Assembly: GCA_040880525.1 (NCBI GenBank)
Contig: JBBDIG010000017.1
Span: forward strand, 90,911-154,910
DNA length: 64,000 nucleotides
From: Bacteroidia bacterium
GTDB taxonomy: Bacteria; Bacteroidota; Bacteroidia; CAILMK01; JBBDIG01
Direction: 5' to 3'
Part shown: one piece after another, positions 29,077 through 37,901 of the stretch
Numbering within the stretch: position 1 is the stretch's first letter
How the letters are laid out: every line of letters begins with the position of its first letter
Notes under the pieces: model-generated
Told to the model about the DNA's origin: nothing
Databases searched by the model: none
The model's input: the letters and a program-made list of their open reading frames with translations, nothing else
Position numbers and translations under genes: made by a program

Positions 29077-30081
29077 TTATAATTTTAATTTCGAGAAATC
29101 ACCGATGCTCACATCGTGTGAACCCTCTTCATATTCAACATGGCTGCCAATCATAGAGTTGGCCAGGTTTGAATTAATGATCTGGCTGTCATTCATAATG
29201 ATGCTGTTCTTAACGACAGAAGATTCAATGAGCGTATGAGGCCCTACAGAAACTGACGGCCCTACAACGGAGTTAGAAATTTTTGCCCCGGAAGCGATAT
29301 AACAGGGTTTCAGGATAATGGAATTGCTGATCTCCGCATTTTCAGAAATAAGTTCTTCATCACGGATCATTTCCAGCACCTCGCGGTTTGTATCCACAGT
29401 CGCGTCCTTATTGCCGCAATCCAGCCACTTTTTCACTGTCAGCGCCTTCAGTTTCAGTCCCTTGTTCTTCATATTTTCCAGCGCATTGGTAAGCTGGAAT
29501 TCTCCTTTATCCTTAATATCATTATCAATAAGATACTGAAGTTCGCTCCGCAGCATCTCCCCATCCTTGAAGTAATAAATACCAATAATCGCAAGGTTTG
29601 AGATGTGCTCCTTGGGTTTCTCAACAAATCTGTGGATCAACCCATTCGCATCCGTTTGCACCACCCCGAAAGATGAAGGGTTCTCCACTTCCTTGGTCCA
29701 GATGCTTCCATCCTGTTCAGGGTCCAGCTTGATGTCCGCATTAAATAAAGTATCGGCAAAGGCCACCACCAGGTTTCCTGAAAGCGATGGGCCTGCGCAA
29801 AGAATGGCATGTCCTGTTCCGAGCGGTTCATCCTGGTAATAAATGCTGCTTCGGGCTCCAATTCCGGCAGCAATGTCCGCCAGGTCTTGCTCTACCTTTT
29901 GTCCAAAGTCACCAATCACGTAGGCAACTTCCTCAATTTTTTCGTCCACCATTCCGGCAATATCTTCTACCAGTCGTTGCACAATGGGTTTTCCGGCTAT
30001 AGGTATTAAAGGTTTGGGTGTGGTGAGGGTATGCGGGCGCATTCTTTTTCCCATGCCCGCCATCGGCACAATGATTTTCAT
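29077..30081 (-). CDS. Sugar-1-phosphate nucleotidyltransferase
   Basis: 334 residues. N-terminal Rossmann-like domain with the nucleotide-binding motif VPMAGMGKRMRPHTLTTPKP, GTGHAILCA and VEKPKEH. The C-terminal 80 residues form a left-handed beta-helix of hexapeptide repeats (NAEISNSIILKPCYIASGAK, ISNSVVGPSVSVGPHT). It makes NDP-sugars for cell-surface glycans; the exact sugar (glucose, mannose or GlcNAc type) cannot be read. Upstream of the TPR/DUF4292/EnvC genes. Confidence 0.88.
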   Translation of the reverse strand: MKIIVPMAGMGKRMRPHTLTTPKPLIPIAGKPIVQRLVEDIAGMVDEKIEEVAYVIGDFGQKVEQDLADIAAGIGARSSIYYQDEPLGTGHAILCAGPSLSGNLVVAFADTLFNADIKLDPEQDGSIWTKEVENPSSFGVVQTDANGLIHRFVEKPKEHISNLAIIGIYYFKDGEMLRSELQYLIDNDIKDKGEFQLTNALENMKNKGLKLKALTVKKWLDCGNKDATVDTNREVLEMIRDEELISENAEISNSIILKPCYIASGAKISNSVVGPSVSVGPHTLIESSVVKNSIIMNDSQIINSNLANSMIGSHVEYEEGSHDVSIGDFSKLKL

Positions 30082-30175
30082 CTATTTATTAATGATTTTC
30101 CCAATTCGATTTTTTGAAATCAGGTAAGGTTGAGGTTAAATTAAAAATTCAGTTTTATTCAAGCTCCTGCTTATG

Positions 30176-30610
30176 TTATTTTTCTCCGGTATGGCCATAG
30201 CCGCCATCCCCCCGTATAGTAGCGGAAATATCATCCACGGGCTGCCATTCCACCCTTTCGTGTTTGGCCACGATCATTTGGGCAATGCGCTGTCCGCTCT
30301 CAATCTCCACGCGCTCGCGGGATAAGTTTACAAGGAGCACCCGGATCTCGCCACGGTAGTCGGCATCAATGGTTCCAGGGCTGTTGAGCACCGTTACGCC
30401 ACTTCGTGCTGCCAGTCCGCTTCGGGGCCTTATCTGCGCTTCAAATCCTGGTGGAAGTTCAATGTAAAGGCCGGTGGGGATCACCTGGCGCTCCATCGGC
30501 TCAAGTGCTATGCTTTGCTTCAGGTCAGCCCGCAGGTCCATGCCGGCAGCAAGGGCGCTTTGGTAGGCCGGCAATTCATGCTGCGAACGGTTAATGATTT
30601 TGATATCCAA
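30176..30610 (-). CDS. dut: dUTP diphosphatase (dUTPase)
   Basis: 144 residues from a TTG at 30610 (then [17 protein letters not shown]). An ATG at 30697 would add 29 non-conserved residues, but a TAAATTTG promoter box lies inside that extension, so the TTG start fits both the family length (about 145) and the promoter. It hydrolyses dUTP to dUMP, keeping uracil out of DNA. All five motifs are visible: [26 protein letters not shown] (catalytic Asp region), GQRIAQMIV and the C-terminal [10 protein letters not shown]. Confidence 0.93.
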   Translation of the reverse strand: MDIKIINRSQHELPAYQSALAAGMDLRADLKQSIALEPMERQVIPTGLYIELPPGFEAQIRPRSGLAARSGVTVLNSPGTIDADYRGEIRVLLVNLSRERVEIESGQRIAQMIVAKHERVEWQPVDDISATIRGDGGYGHTGEK

Positions 30611-30633
30611 TAGAAGGGGCCTTTTTTCGGGTG

Positions 30634-30641
30634 CAAATTTA
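30634..30641 (-). promoter_or_regulatory. Putative dut promoter, -7 box TAAATTTG
   Basis: Minus strand TAAATTTG followed by CACCCG, 24 bp upstream of the TTG start of dut and inside the longer reading frame. It argues that the ATG at 30697 is not used. Confidence 0.6.
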
Positions 30642-30854
30642 GCAGAAAAAAGTGGGTCGGGAAGTGGCTGAACTATTTGAAAGTTTGCCGTCTGCATTAA
30701 TTTGTTATTAAATATTAAATCTGTATCAACAGCATTTTAATAATTAATTTAAATTTTTAGCAAAACGATTATAAACTGCTCTGCTCTATTCTTTGAAAAC
30801 CCGGAATCCCTCCGCACCAATTCATATAAAAGCCAGGCGTTCATCAACCTTCCT

Positions 30855-31883
30855 TTAAAACAGCCCACCTTCCGTATTTCTGTAAACCTTGCCCATGTGC
30901 GTGTAGGCGCGCTCCGTAGCCTGCCGTCCTCGAGGCGTGCGTTTTATAAAGCCCTCCATAATGAGATAAGGTTCATACACTTCCTCAATGGTGCCGGGTT
31001 CTTCGCCCACGGCAGTGGCAATGGTGCTGAGGCCAACCGGGCCACCTTTGAATTTCTCCACAATTGCCTCCAGGATCTTGTTGTCCATTTGATCCAGACC
31101 ATGATCATCCACATTCAGTGCTTCCAGTGCGTATTTGGCAATCTCCATTGTGATGGTTCCATCTCCTTTGATCTGGGCAAAATCCCGTACACGCCTGAGC
31201 AACGCATTGGCAATCCGGGGTGTTCCGCGGCTTCTCCGGGCAATTTCTTTAGCCGCGTCCTTGTTGAGGATCACGTTCAGGATGGCTGCCGAGCGCTTAA
31301 TGATATGTTCCAGCAATTCGTGGTTGTAATAGTCAAGCCGGGACGTTATCCCGAAGCGGGCGCGCAAAGGTTCGGTGAGCAATCCACTCCTGGTGGTTGC
31401 CCCCACAAGTGTGAAAGGATTGAGCTTTAACTGCACGGAGCGGGCGCTGGGGCCACTTTCCAGCATAATGTCAATTTTATAATCCTCCATCGCAGAGTAG
31501 AGGTATTCCTCAACAACGGGGCTGAGGCGGTGGATTTCATCAATAAAGAGGATGTCCCTTTCTTCGAGGTTTGTGAGCAGGCCGGCCAAGTTGCCAGGCT
31601 TGTCGAGAACCGGCCCGCTAGTAACTTTGATGCCTGCCTCAAGTTCATTGGCAATGATAAAGGCAAGCGTGGTTTTGCCTAATCCTGGTGGGCCGTGCAG
31701 CAACACATGGTCCAGCGCTTCGCCCCGCTGGTTGGCAGCCTGTACAAATATCAGGAGGTTCTCTACCAGTTGCTTTTGCCCCTGAAAATCATGGAATGAC
31801 CGGGGCCTGAGTTCCTGTTCAGCTTCTTTTTCCACTTCCGAAATCGTATTGAGCGGGCGGCTATTTTCTTCGTCTTCCATCAT
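30855..31883 (-). CDS. ruvB: Holliday junction branch-migration helicase RuvB
   Basis: 342 residues (ATG 31883; the next codon is also ATG). AAA+ ring motor that works with RuvA in recombination and repair. Walker [20 protein letters not shown], Walker [13 protein letters not shown], sensor 1 [11 protein letters not shown], and a C-terminal winged-helix domain ending [13 protein letters not shown]. No ruvA or ruvC is adjacent. Confidence 0.97.
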   Translation of the reverse strand: MMEDEENSRPLNTISEVEKEAEQELRPRSFHDFQGQKQLVENLLIFVQAANQRGEALDHVLLHGPPGLGKTTLAFIIANELEAGIKVTSGPVLDKPGNLAGLLTNLEERDILFIDEIHRLSPVVEEYLYSAMEDYKIDIMLESGPSARSVQLKLNPFTLVGATTRSGLLTEPLRARFGITSRLDYYNHELLEHIIKRSAAILNVILNKDAAKEIARRSRGTPRIANALLRRVRDFAQIKGDGTITMEIAKYALEALNVDDHGLDQMDNKILEAIVEKFKGGPVGLSTIATAVGEEPGTIEEVYEPYLIMEGFIKRTPRGRQATERAYTHMGKVYRNTEGGLF

Positions 31884-31941
31884 TGCAGCAAAGATTGGTA
31901 GATATAAGGAGATAATGAAGCGGGACTTTTAGATGCGGCTA

Positions 31942-31975
31942 TTGACAATGATTCAGCAGTGATTCCATAAATTTG
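31942..31975 (+). promoter_or_regulatory. Putative tRNA promoter, -33 TTG and -7 TAAATTTG
   Basis: TTG at 31942-31944, 23-base spacer, TAAATTTG at 31968-31975, then CACACC. The tRNA starts 17 bases downstream. Confidence 0.65.
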
Positions 31976-31991
31976 CACACCGAAAAAAAAT

Positions 31992-32065
31992 GGCGAGGTA
32001 GCTCAGGCGGTTAGAGCGCAGGATTCATAACCCTGAGGTCGGGAGTTCGATTCTCCCCCTCGCTA
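31992..32065 (+). tRNA. tRNA with anticodon CAT (probably elongator tRNA-Met)
   Basis: A 74-base cloverleaf: acceptor GGCGAGG/CCTCGCT (G1.U72 wobble), D stem GCTC/GAGC, anticodon stem CAGGA/CCCTG with loop TTCATAA (anticodon CAT), T stem GGGAG/CTCCC with TTCGATT, discriminator A. No encoded CCA. The absence of a C1-A72 mismatch argues against an initiator. tRNA-Ile with lysidine-modified CAT cannot be fully excluded. It lies in the 31884-32298 gap, which otherwise holds its promoter, terminator and the queG promoter. Confidence 0.93.
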
Positions 32066-32072
32066 CTAATGG

Positions 32073-32106
32073 AAAAAGGGATGTGTAACGCATCCCTTTT
32101 TTGTTT
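32073..32106 (+). terminator. Rho-independent terminator after the tRNA
   Basis: GGGATGTG / CGCATCCC stem (8 bp, one G.T) with a 3-base loop, preceded by A-run and followed by TTTTTTGTTTT. Strong intrinsic terminator. Confidence 0.85.
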
Positions 32107-32263
32107 TACCGGCATCTCCTTCCGGAACTAAGGAATTTCAAAAATACCAGCTAATGCTTCCCGGTTCAAGGCCGGAAACTCCTGAGGCAAGAAATTGAGT
32201 TTGGTCTCTTAGCAGGCTCATTTGTAAAATTCTTGCTCCGGCACCATGCCACATTCAGGATGT

Positions 32264-32271
32264 TATTTTTG
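32264..32271 (+). promoter_or_regulatory. Putative queG promoter, -7 box TATTTTTG
   Basis: TATTTTTG 27 bp upstream of the queG ATG; matches TAnnTTTG, but no -33 TTG lies at the ideal distance. Confidence 0.45.
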
Positions 32272-32298
32272 AACTATTAAAATTTCCTGAAAATTCAA

Positions 32299-33219
32299 AT
32301 GTCTGCTTCCAATACCGAAATTGTTAAACGCATTGCCGTAAATCTTGGCTTTAGCTACTGCGGCATTGCCAGGGCTGCCCCGCTGGATGATGAAGCGCGG
32401 AAGCTCGAACAATGGCTGAAGCAGGGACAGCACGGGGAGATGGCCTATATGGAGCGTCATTTCGATATGCGTATTGATCCGCGAAAACTGGTGCCGGGCG
32501 CACGCTCAGTGATCTCCCTTTTGTACAACTACTTTCCTGTAACCACGCAACCCGCTGATGCAGAAGTTAAGATCAGCAAATATGCCTATGGCCGTGACTA
32601 CCACAAGGTGATCCGCAAAAAACTGAAGCAATTCCTGCTGCAATTGAGGCAGCAGATTGGTGATGTGCATGGCCGTGGATTCGTGGATTCTGCCCCGGTA
32701 ATGGACAAAGCCTGGGCACAGCGGGCTGGCACCGGATGGCTGGGGAAACATACCAATCTCATTAACAAACAGCAGGGAAGTTTTTTCTTTATCGCGAATC
32801 TCATCACCGATCTGGAGTTGCAACCTGACCCGCCTGTGCGCGACTACTGCGGCACCTGCACACGCTGCATTGATGCCTGCCCCACTGATGCCATCACGCC
32901 TTATTCGGTGGATGCCAACCGCTGCATTTCGTATCTCACCATTGAACTGAAAGATCGTATCCCCGATCACTTTAAAGATAAAATGGAGGATTGGGCTTTT
33001 GGCTGCGACATCTGTCAGGACGTCTGTCCCTGGAACCGTTTCTCAAAGCCGCATCAGGAACCGGACTTTAAAATGAAACCTGAAATTGCCGCCTGGAATA
33101 TTAAAGAATGGGAAGAAATGACCGAACATATTTTCGATAAAGCATTTGAAGGTTCGCCCATTAAAAGGACCAAATTCTCCGGCATGAAAAGAAATATTAG
33201 TTTTTTAAAAAAACAATAA
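32299..33219 (+). CDS. queG: Epoxyqueuosine reductase
   Basis: 306 residues. Cobalamin- and iron-sulfur-dependent enzyme for the last step of queuosine synthesis in tRNA. Two 4Fe-4S motifs are visible: CGTCTRCIDACPTDAI and CDICQDVCPWN, plus NRCISYLTIELKD. The N-terminal domain (residues 1 to about 170) contains RSVISLLYNYFP and the KAWAQRAGTGWLGKHTNLI segment. It lacks the C-terminal HEAT repeats of longer QueG forms, giving a short version as in many Bacteroidota. Confidence 0.95.
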   Translation: MSASNTEIVKRIAVNLGFSYCGIARAAPLDDEARKLEQWLKQGQHGEMAYMERHFDMRIDPRKLVPGARSVISLLYNYFPVTTQPADAEVKISKYAYGRDYHKVIRKKLKQFLLQLRQQIGDVHGRGFVDSAPVMDKAWAQRAGTGWLGKHTNLINKQQGSFFFIANLITDLELQPDPPVRDYCGTCTRCIDACPTDAITPYSVDANRCISYLTIELKDRIPDHFKDKMEDWAFGCDICQDVCPWNRFSKPHQEPDFKMKPEIAAWNIKEWEEMTEHIFDKAFEGSPIKRTKFSGMKRNISFLKKQ

Positions 33220-33398
33220 ACCATAGGATACTATAAACTAGTAATAGTATTATGTAAGCTGATGTAAGCTATTCTATTTATAATTAAAATAAATGCGTTT
33301 TCTATTCTTTAAAAAATATTCCAGAATCTGAGGATTCTTGTTGGCGAAAACTAATAAATATTCTATAATATTGCTTATTAAATCAAACAAACAATAAG

Positions 33399-33827
33399 AT
33401 GAAAAACCTGAATGTTTATCTCAATTTTCCAGGCAATTGCGAGGAAGCGCTTAACTTTTACAAGGATTGCTTCAAAGGCAACATAAAGTCGAAGCAAACT
33501 TATGGCGATGCGCCTCCGGATCCCGGCATGAAAATCCCTTCCGGACATAAAGACAAGATCCTTCATTCTGAATTGGAGGCGGATGGGATCTATTTCATGG
33601 CTTGCGATGCGATGCCCGGCCAGGATAGCGTTACGTTTGGTAACAATGTTTCGCTAAGTATAAACCTTGACGATGAAACAGAGCAAACCCGCATTTTTGA
33701 TGCGCTCTTAAAAGGTGGGACGCAAATCATGCCGCTCGAAAATACATTTTGGGGCGCCCGCTTCGGAATGCTAAAAGACAAGTTCGGGATCAACTGGATG
33801 CTGAATTGCCAGAAAGAAGAGAAATAG
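33399..33827 (+). CDS. VOC-family (PhnB-like glyoxalase fold) protein
   Basis: 142 residues. Vicinal oxygen chelate fold of the PhnB / 3-demethylubiquinone methyltransferase-like type: MKNLNVYLNFPGNCEEALNF, FYKDCFKG, HSELEADGIYFMACDAM and ending WGARFGMLKDKFGINWML. The WGxRxGxxxDxFG(I/V)xWml ending is characteristic. Substrate unknown; many family members bind small thiols or antibiotics. Monocistronic, with a hairpin downstream. The AT-rich stretch 33220-33398 before it shows no clear promoter. Confidence 0.88.
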   Translation: MKNLNVYLNFPGNCEEALNFYKDCFKGNIKSKQTYGDAPPDPGMKIPSGHKDKILHSELEADGIYFMACDAMPGQDSVTFGNNVSLSINLDDETEQTRIFDALLKGGTQIMPLENTFWGARFGMLKDKFGINWMLNCQKEEK

Positions 33828-33863
33828 CAATAATTCTTTCCAAAGGTTAATTCTGCTTTGATG

Positions 33864-33905
33864 GGCAGGATCCGGGTATTCCGGGTCCTGCCGATTTCAT
33901 TTTAA
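33864..33905 (+). terminator. Possible terminator after the VOC gene
   Basis: GGCAGGATCCGG / CCGGGTCCTGCC stem (12 bp including one T.G) with a 5-base loop, followed by a modest T-rich tail. Strong hairpin, weak U-run. Confidence 0.5.
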
Positions 33906-33949
33906 CAATGGAAAGTTAAAGGATAAAAGAGTTTCCTTTTTTAAATGCC

Positions 33950-34258
33950 TTATTTTTTATTTTCATCCTTAAACGCAAGCCCTTTCTCTTCTAAAGCCTT
34001 CCTTAATACCGGCATACTTGCTTTTCCCATTCCGTGAAGTTTTAATATTTCTTTCTCTGTATGAGCAGATAGCTTTTCCAGCGTATCTATTCCCTTATAA
34101 TGCAAGAGCGCGCTTCTGGCGGGTGAAGAAAGCCGGGCAAGAAAGCCTTCAGAAGGCTTTTTCTCTTTTTCACAAGTTGGACAGGTGGGACAATCGGTAC
34201 TCTTGTAATATTTATGTCCATTCTTACAAGTTCTTAATGTTCCTTTTGTTGTTCCCAT
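33950..34258 (-). CDS. Small zinc-ribbon plus RNA polymerase alpha-CTD-like protein
   Basis: 102 residues. N-terminal half: CKNGHKYYKSTDCPTCPTCE, a Cys/His cluster likely to bind zinc. C-terminal half (about 45-100): SSPARSALLHYKGIDTLEKL and LKLHGMGKASMPVLRKALEE, a helix-hairpin-helix pair matching the layout of the alpha subunit C-terminal domain of rpoA in this same window ([31 protein letters not shown]). Such proteins are often annotated as alpha-CTD-domain proteins, with no known function. DNA or RNA binding is plausible. Alone between convergent and divergent neighbours. Confidence 0.8.
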   Translation of the reverse strand: MGTTKGTLRTCKNGHKYYKSTDCPTCPTCEKEKKPSEGFLARLSSPARSALLHYKGIDTLEKLSAHTEKEILKLHGMGKASMPVLRKALEEKGLAFKDENKK

Positions 34259-34314
34259 TTTTTTGACGCCAAATCCTTTTTGATCCTTATTTTATCCTGC
34301 CTCGCCCTTTTTGG

Positions 34315-35766
34315 TTATTTTATAAGAGAAAGTTTATGAGTGGTTATGTTTCCTTCCGTCCTGAATACCAGAAGATATACACCCTGCTCTAAATCAGAGC
34401 CATCATCAGATTTTGCTTTCCAGGTGATATTGTGTTCTCCATTGGTAAAATGATTATCGGCAAGTGTGCGGACCGTGCGACCAGTCATATCCAAAACCTC
34501 AATCTTCACGTGCATAGGTTTCTTTAGCTGATACCTGATATCGAGTTGATCAGAAAAAGGATTGGGACCCGACCATACCCGAACTCCTCCATCAGTGAGG
34601 TTCTTTGTAATCCCTGTTCCCTCTTCCGTTGTGATTTTGAATATATCACCTCCTCTTTCTGCGATGTAAAGTTCACCATCCACACCTTCGCCAAACGTAG
34701 TGAAGCTATTGGTAGTTTTCGATCCCTGGTCAGTGGTATCCCAACCACCGGCACCATCCGGATATAGTGTCCACAATCTTCCGGAACACAGATCGGTAAA
34801 CAAGTAGTGGCCTGTCAGGTCAGGGAAGTCAGAGCCGCGATATATTTATCCTCCCAAAATGGCACACCCATAAGTTGCGTTGTTAGGATATTCAAATACG
34901 GGGAAGTCATAGTCGCCCATGCTGCCGCAGTCCTGGGGCTCAAAGGAGTGATCTCCTTCATAGCAATCCCAGCCCCAGTTCATTCCACCAGGGCCGCCAG
35001 CCGCTTCAAAATTGATCTCCTCCCAGTCATCCTGGCCCACATCAGGAAGCCACATATCTCCCGTTTGCCGGTCAAAACTAAAACGGAAAGGGTTGCGCAA
35101 ACTCATGGCCCAAATTTCATCCAAAACAGCCGGATTGCCCACAAAAGGATTGGTAGCCGGAATTTCGTAAGGGCTGGTACCGTCCACATCTATTCGCATC
35201 ATTTTTCCCAACAGTGTAGATCCATCCTGCGCGTTTTCCTCCGGGTCTCCTGCCGAGCCTCCGTCACCCAGCCCAAAATACAGGTAGCCGTCAGGGCCAA
35301 AATGCAGGGCTCCGGCATTGTGATTTTCAAATGGCTGAGACTGTGTGAGCAGAATCAGCTCACTGCCGGGATCCGCCACATTTGAATCAGAAGCTGCTAC
35401 AGAAAAGCGGGAAATATGGGTTGCTCCGTCTGGCTCTGAGGTGTAGTTTACATAAAAGTAGCCGTTGGTTTTAAAATCAGGATGAAAGGCAAGTCCCAGG
35501 AGTCCCTGTTCATTTTCTTCGTCCTCCACTCGTGCGCTTATATCCAGAAATGGTGTGGCAACCAGGTCTCCATCGGCTGTAACGATCCTGATCAGGCCAG
35601 GCTGTTCCGTTACAAATAGTCGTGAATCCCCCGCATGGGTAACCTCCGTAATCATGTTCAATCCTGTCGCGAAAGGATCAAGAATAATTTCAGGATCCTG
35701 CGCATGTGATTTGTAAACGAAAGCGCTTATAGCCAATATGGTCAGAAAAAGGAAAATATTTTTCAT
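34315..35766 (-). pseudogene. Glucose/sorbosone-type (PQQ) dehydrogenase with type IX sorting domain, interrupted by in-frame TAA
   Basis: The 5' part (35766 to 34846, 306 residues) has a signal peptide and the soluble-dehydrogenase beta-propeller (LRIVTADGDLV-like IRIVTADG, GLLGLAFHPDFKTNGYFYVN, LYFGLGDGGSAGDPEENAQD, GMNWGWDCYEG). It ends at TAA 34846-34848. The same frame continues without shift: IYRGSDFPDLTGHYLFTDLC, then a C-terminal sorting domain beginning WSGPNPFSDQLDI. In relatives the stop position is a Tyr (GG-Y-xYRG), so one base change (TAC/TAT to TAA) explains it. Intact length would be 483 residues. Could be a pseudogene, a sequencing error or read-through. No partner genes. Confidence 0.82.
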
Positions 35767-35934
35767 AATATTAAGTGTTTAACATTAAAAAAAGCAGGTT
35801 TTTTATCCATACAAAATATTCAAAGGCATTGTTCAGGATTATATATTTAGCTCAGGTGCCTAAATATTATATAGTACCTTATATTCCGCTCCTTTTCATA
35901 TGCAGTAATTGCACATCATTATAAACATCACGAG

Positions 35935-36600
35935 ATGAGCGAAAAAAGCCGCATCGAAATCGTCTTAGAGTTTACCAGATTACTATTATGGCCTATACTA
36001 GCCATTGCAGCCTTTCTTTGGTTTAAGGAGGACGTTACGGAGATGCTGAAAAGCCGCACCTTCAAATTTGGAGTATTTGAAGTGGGCGACCGGATCCAAA
36101 ACCTTGAGAATAATGTTCAGGGCGAGCTGATTCAGCAAAAGGATTATCTTGACTCAATTCGGAACAATTCAACCCGGCCGGAGAAGGTAGAGAAGTATGT
36201 TGATCTGGCCGTCCAGTCTCTTGAAAAGGCGCAAACTGGGGTAAAAAAAGATGTCCAGGAAATTCAGAGATCTATGCCAGACGAAAGCGAGTCGCTCACT
36301 TCGGCAAGTGAAAGAAATGTGGCTGAGCCAAAAACAGCAAATGAATGGGAACGAATCGGTTTTGAAAAAATTCTGGAGAAAGAAATTGAACCGGCAATTG
36401 AAGCATTTACGATGGCTGAAAGGAGATGGCCAACCTATCACAACGTGGCGGAGATAAGGAGACTGCTGGTGAACCGGAACTCAGAACTTCAGGACAAAAA
36501 CAGCCCGAAATGGACGGAACTGAACCAAAAGATATTAGCAGACTATTCCTGGGGTATGCCACCGGACGCGAGAAGAAAAATGCAGAAAACCGTGGATTGA
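35935..36600 (+). CDS. Unrecognised membrane-anchored coiled-coil protein
   Basis: 221 residues. One N-terminal transmembrane helix (about 11-30, LEFTRLLLWPILAIAAFLWF), then KSRTFKFGVFEVGD and a long coiled coil (about 50-105). The C-terminal half has a TPR-like helical pair (EWERIGFEKILEKEIEPAIE, AFTMAERRWPTYHNVAEIRR). No family recognised. Reads convergently to the porin gene and divergently from the broken dehydrogenase. The 168-bp upstream gap shows no clear -7 box. Confidence 0.8.
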   Translation: MSEKSRIEIVLEFTRLLLWPILAIAAFLWFKEDVTEMLKSRTFKFGVFEVGDRIQNLENNVQGELIQQKDYLDSIRNNSTRPEKVEKYVDLAVQSLEKAQTGVKKDVQEIQRSMPDESESLTSASERNVAEPKTANEWERIGFEKILEKEIEPAIEAFTMAERRWPTYHNVAEIRRLLVNRNSELQDKNSPKWTELNQKILADYSWGMPPDARRKMQKTVD

Positions 36601-36650
36601 ATCCCTCGCTTCGCATTCGGATAGAAGTTTTTACCGCCTTGCTACTTCAG

Positions 36651-37901
36651 TTAGAAATATGTCGAAAAGCCAAATTGAATTACACCCGTGAGGGCCGGCA
36701 AATTTCCAAGTAGATCCGTTTGCTGCTCAAAGCGATAGTTGAACCTGATCACCGTTGGGCCTGCCGGACGAAAAGCAACAGAAGGTACGATCGCCCAAAA
36801 ATCATCGCTTATCTTCTCACCTGTTTCCTCAAATTTTCCGAGATTATAATCAACATATTCCAGGCGCGCGCCTAAATTTAATTTTGCTCCTTCCCAACCC
36901 ATCATGCGTCTGTCTAGCACGGTGGCGACAATATCCACAAAACTCCCAAATTGCCGCGTACCGTATTGCTGGGAATAAGCAGCCGGAACATCAACAAAAA
37001 CCTTAGCAGCTTCGCCAACAATACTCAGCCTGTCATTAAACATCGCTGTATTGATATCTACGGCCAAAACGCTGGCGGTTCTTTTTTTATCCAGTACAAG
37101 TCCATCATCCATCCATTTGTTAAATACGCCCGACATGCAGGAAAAACCAAGTTCACCGATTTTACGCTTGCGCACAGCGACTTTTCCGGTAAACATAGGT
37201 AGTCCGCTGTGACTTTCTTCAAACCTGAAGGAATTATGTTTACCCGCTGCCAGCGAGGTCCTTCCCTCTGCGTTCGAGATGATCTGGCCATCAAATCCAT
37301 TACTTAAATACGCCTCATAACCTAAAGTCCATTGGCGGACATAATATTTTCCATGCAGCCCAGATCCGGCATTTGAAAGCGTAGTTGGAATGATGGAAGT
37401 TGCCGACACGGGGCGATCTATAAAATCCCACCGGGGGCCATCATGGTTTTGATTAAATGCCCCGATCGGATTCATAATAATTCCGCCACGCAAATTCAGT
37501 AAAGGATGAAACTCTATATCCATCGCAGCAAACTCAATATTAATTTCCCGCGTGCCACCCTCAAATTCAAGCTCTGAAAGAAATTTTATGCGCTTTGTAA
37601 TGGTTGACGAAAAGAACAGCGTAAAGCGCCTGGCCTGAAACGCCATCCCGTCAGTAATACCGTCTGTGGAAGCATACTCCGTATTTACTTCCAGGTATCC
37701 TCCTATGGCCACCGGCAATTTAGCGGCTGAAAGAAAAGGGCGGTTGTATACCGCATCCATATTCATCGCTTGCTGTTTTGTATCCTGCCCAATGCGCTGA
37801 ATCTTTTTGGCCGTGTCAGTTTGTGCATGGCCATTCATAGACAAAAGCATCAGGAAAACAGCCGCTGCAATTATTTTAAAGAATGATGTAAATAAATTCA
37901 T
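36651..37901 (-). CDS. Outer-membrane porin, phosphate-selective porin O/P-like
   Basis: 416 residues. Signal peptide (ending NGHAQ, about residue 26), then alternating amphipathic strands typical of a 16-strand barrel: GYLEVNTEYASTDG, FQARRFTLFFSSTITKRIKF, INIEFAAMDIEFHPLLNLRG and terminal VIQFGFSTYF with the C-terminal aromatic of outer-membrane barrels. Third gene of the di-haem/Rieske operon (its start overlaps the Rieske gene by 26 bp), so it may pass a substrate of the redox pair, possibly an iron or anion species (inference). Confidence 0.85.
   Translation of the reverse strand: MNLFTSFFKIIAAAVFLMLLSMNGHAQTDTAKKIQRIGQDTKQQAMNMDAVYNRPFLSAAKLPVAIGGYLEVNTEYASTDGITDGMAFQARRFTLFFSSTITKRIKFLSELEFEGGTREINIEFAAMDIEFHPLLNLRGGIIMNPIGAFNQNHDGPRWDFIDRPVSATSIIPTTLSNAGSGLHGKYYVRQWTLGYEAYLSNGFDGQIISNAEGRTSLAAGKHNSFRFEESHSGLPMFTGKVAVRKRKIGELGFSCMSGVFNKWMDDGLVLDKKRTASVLAVDINTAMFNDRLSIVGEAAKVFVDVPAAYSQQYGTRQFGSFVDIVATVLDRRMMGWEGAKLNLGARLEYVDYNLGKFEETGEKISDDFWAIVPSVAFRPAGPTVIRFNYRFEQQTDLLGNLPALTGVIQFGFSTYF

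Noticed and set aside
30611..30697. N-terminal extension of dUTPase
   Set aside because: Not family-like and contains the -7 promoter box; treated as untranslated.
34315..34803. Separate small secreted protein
   Set aside because: It begins with TTG inside a continuous frame with the upstream dehydrogenase; it is the 3' part of that gene after an in-frame TAA, not an independent gene.
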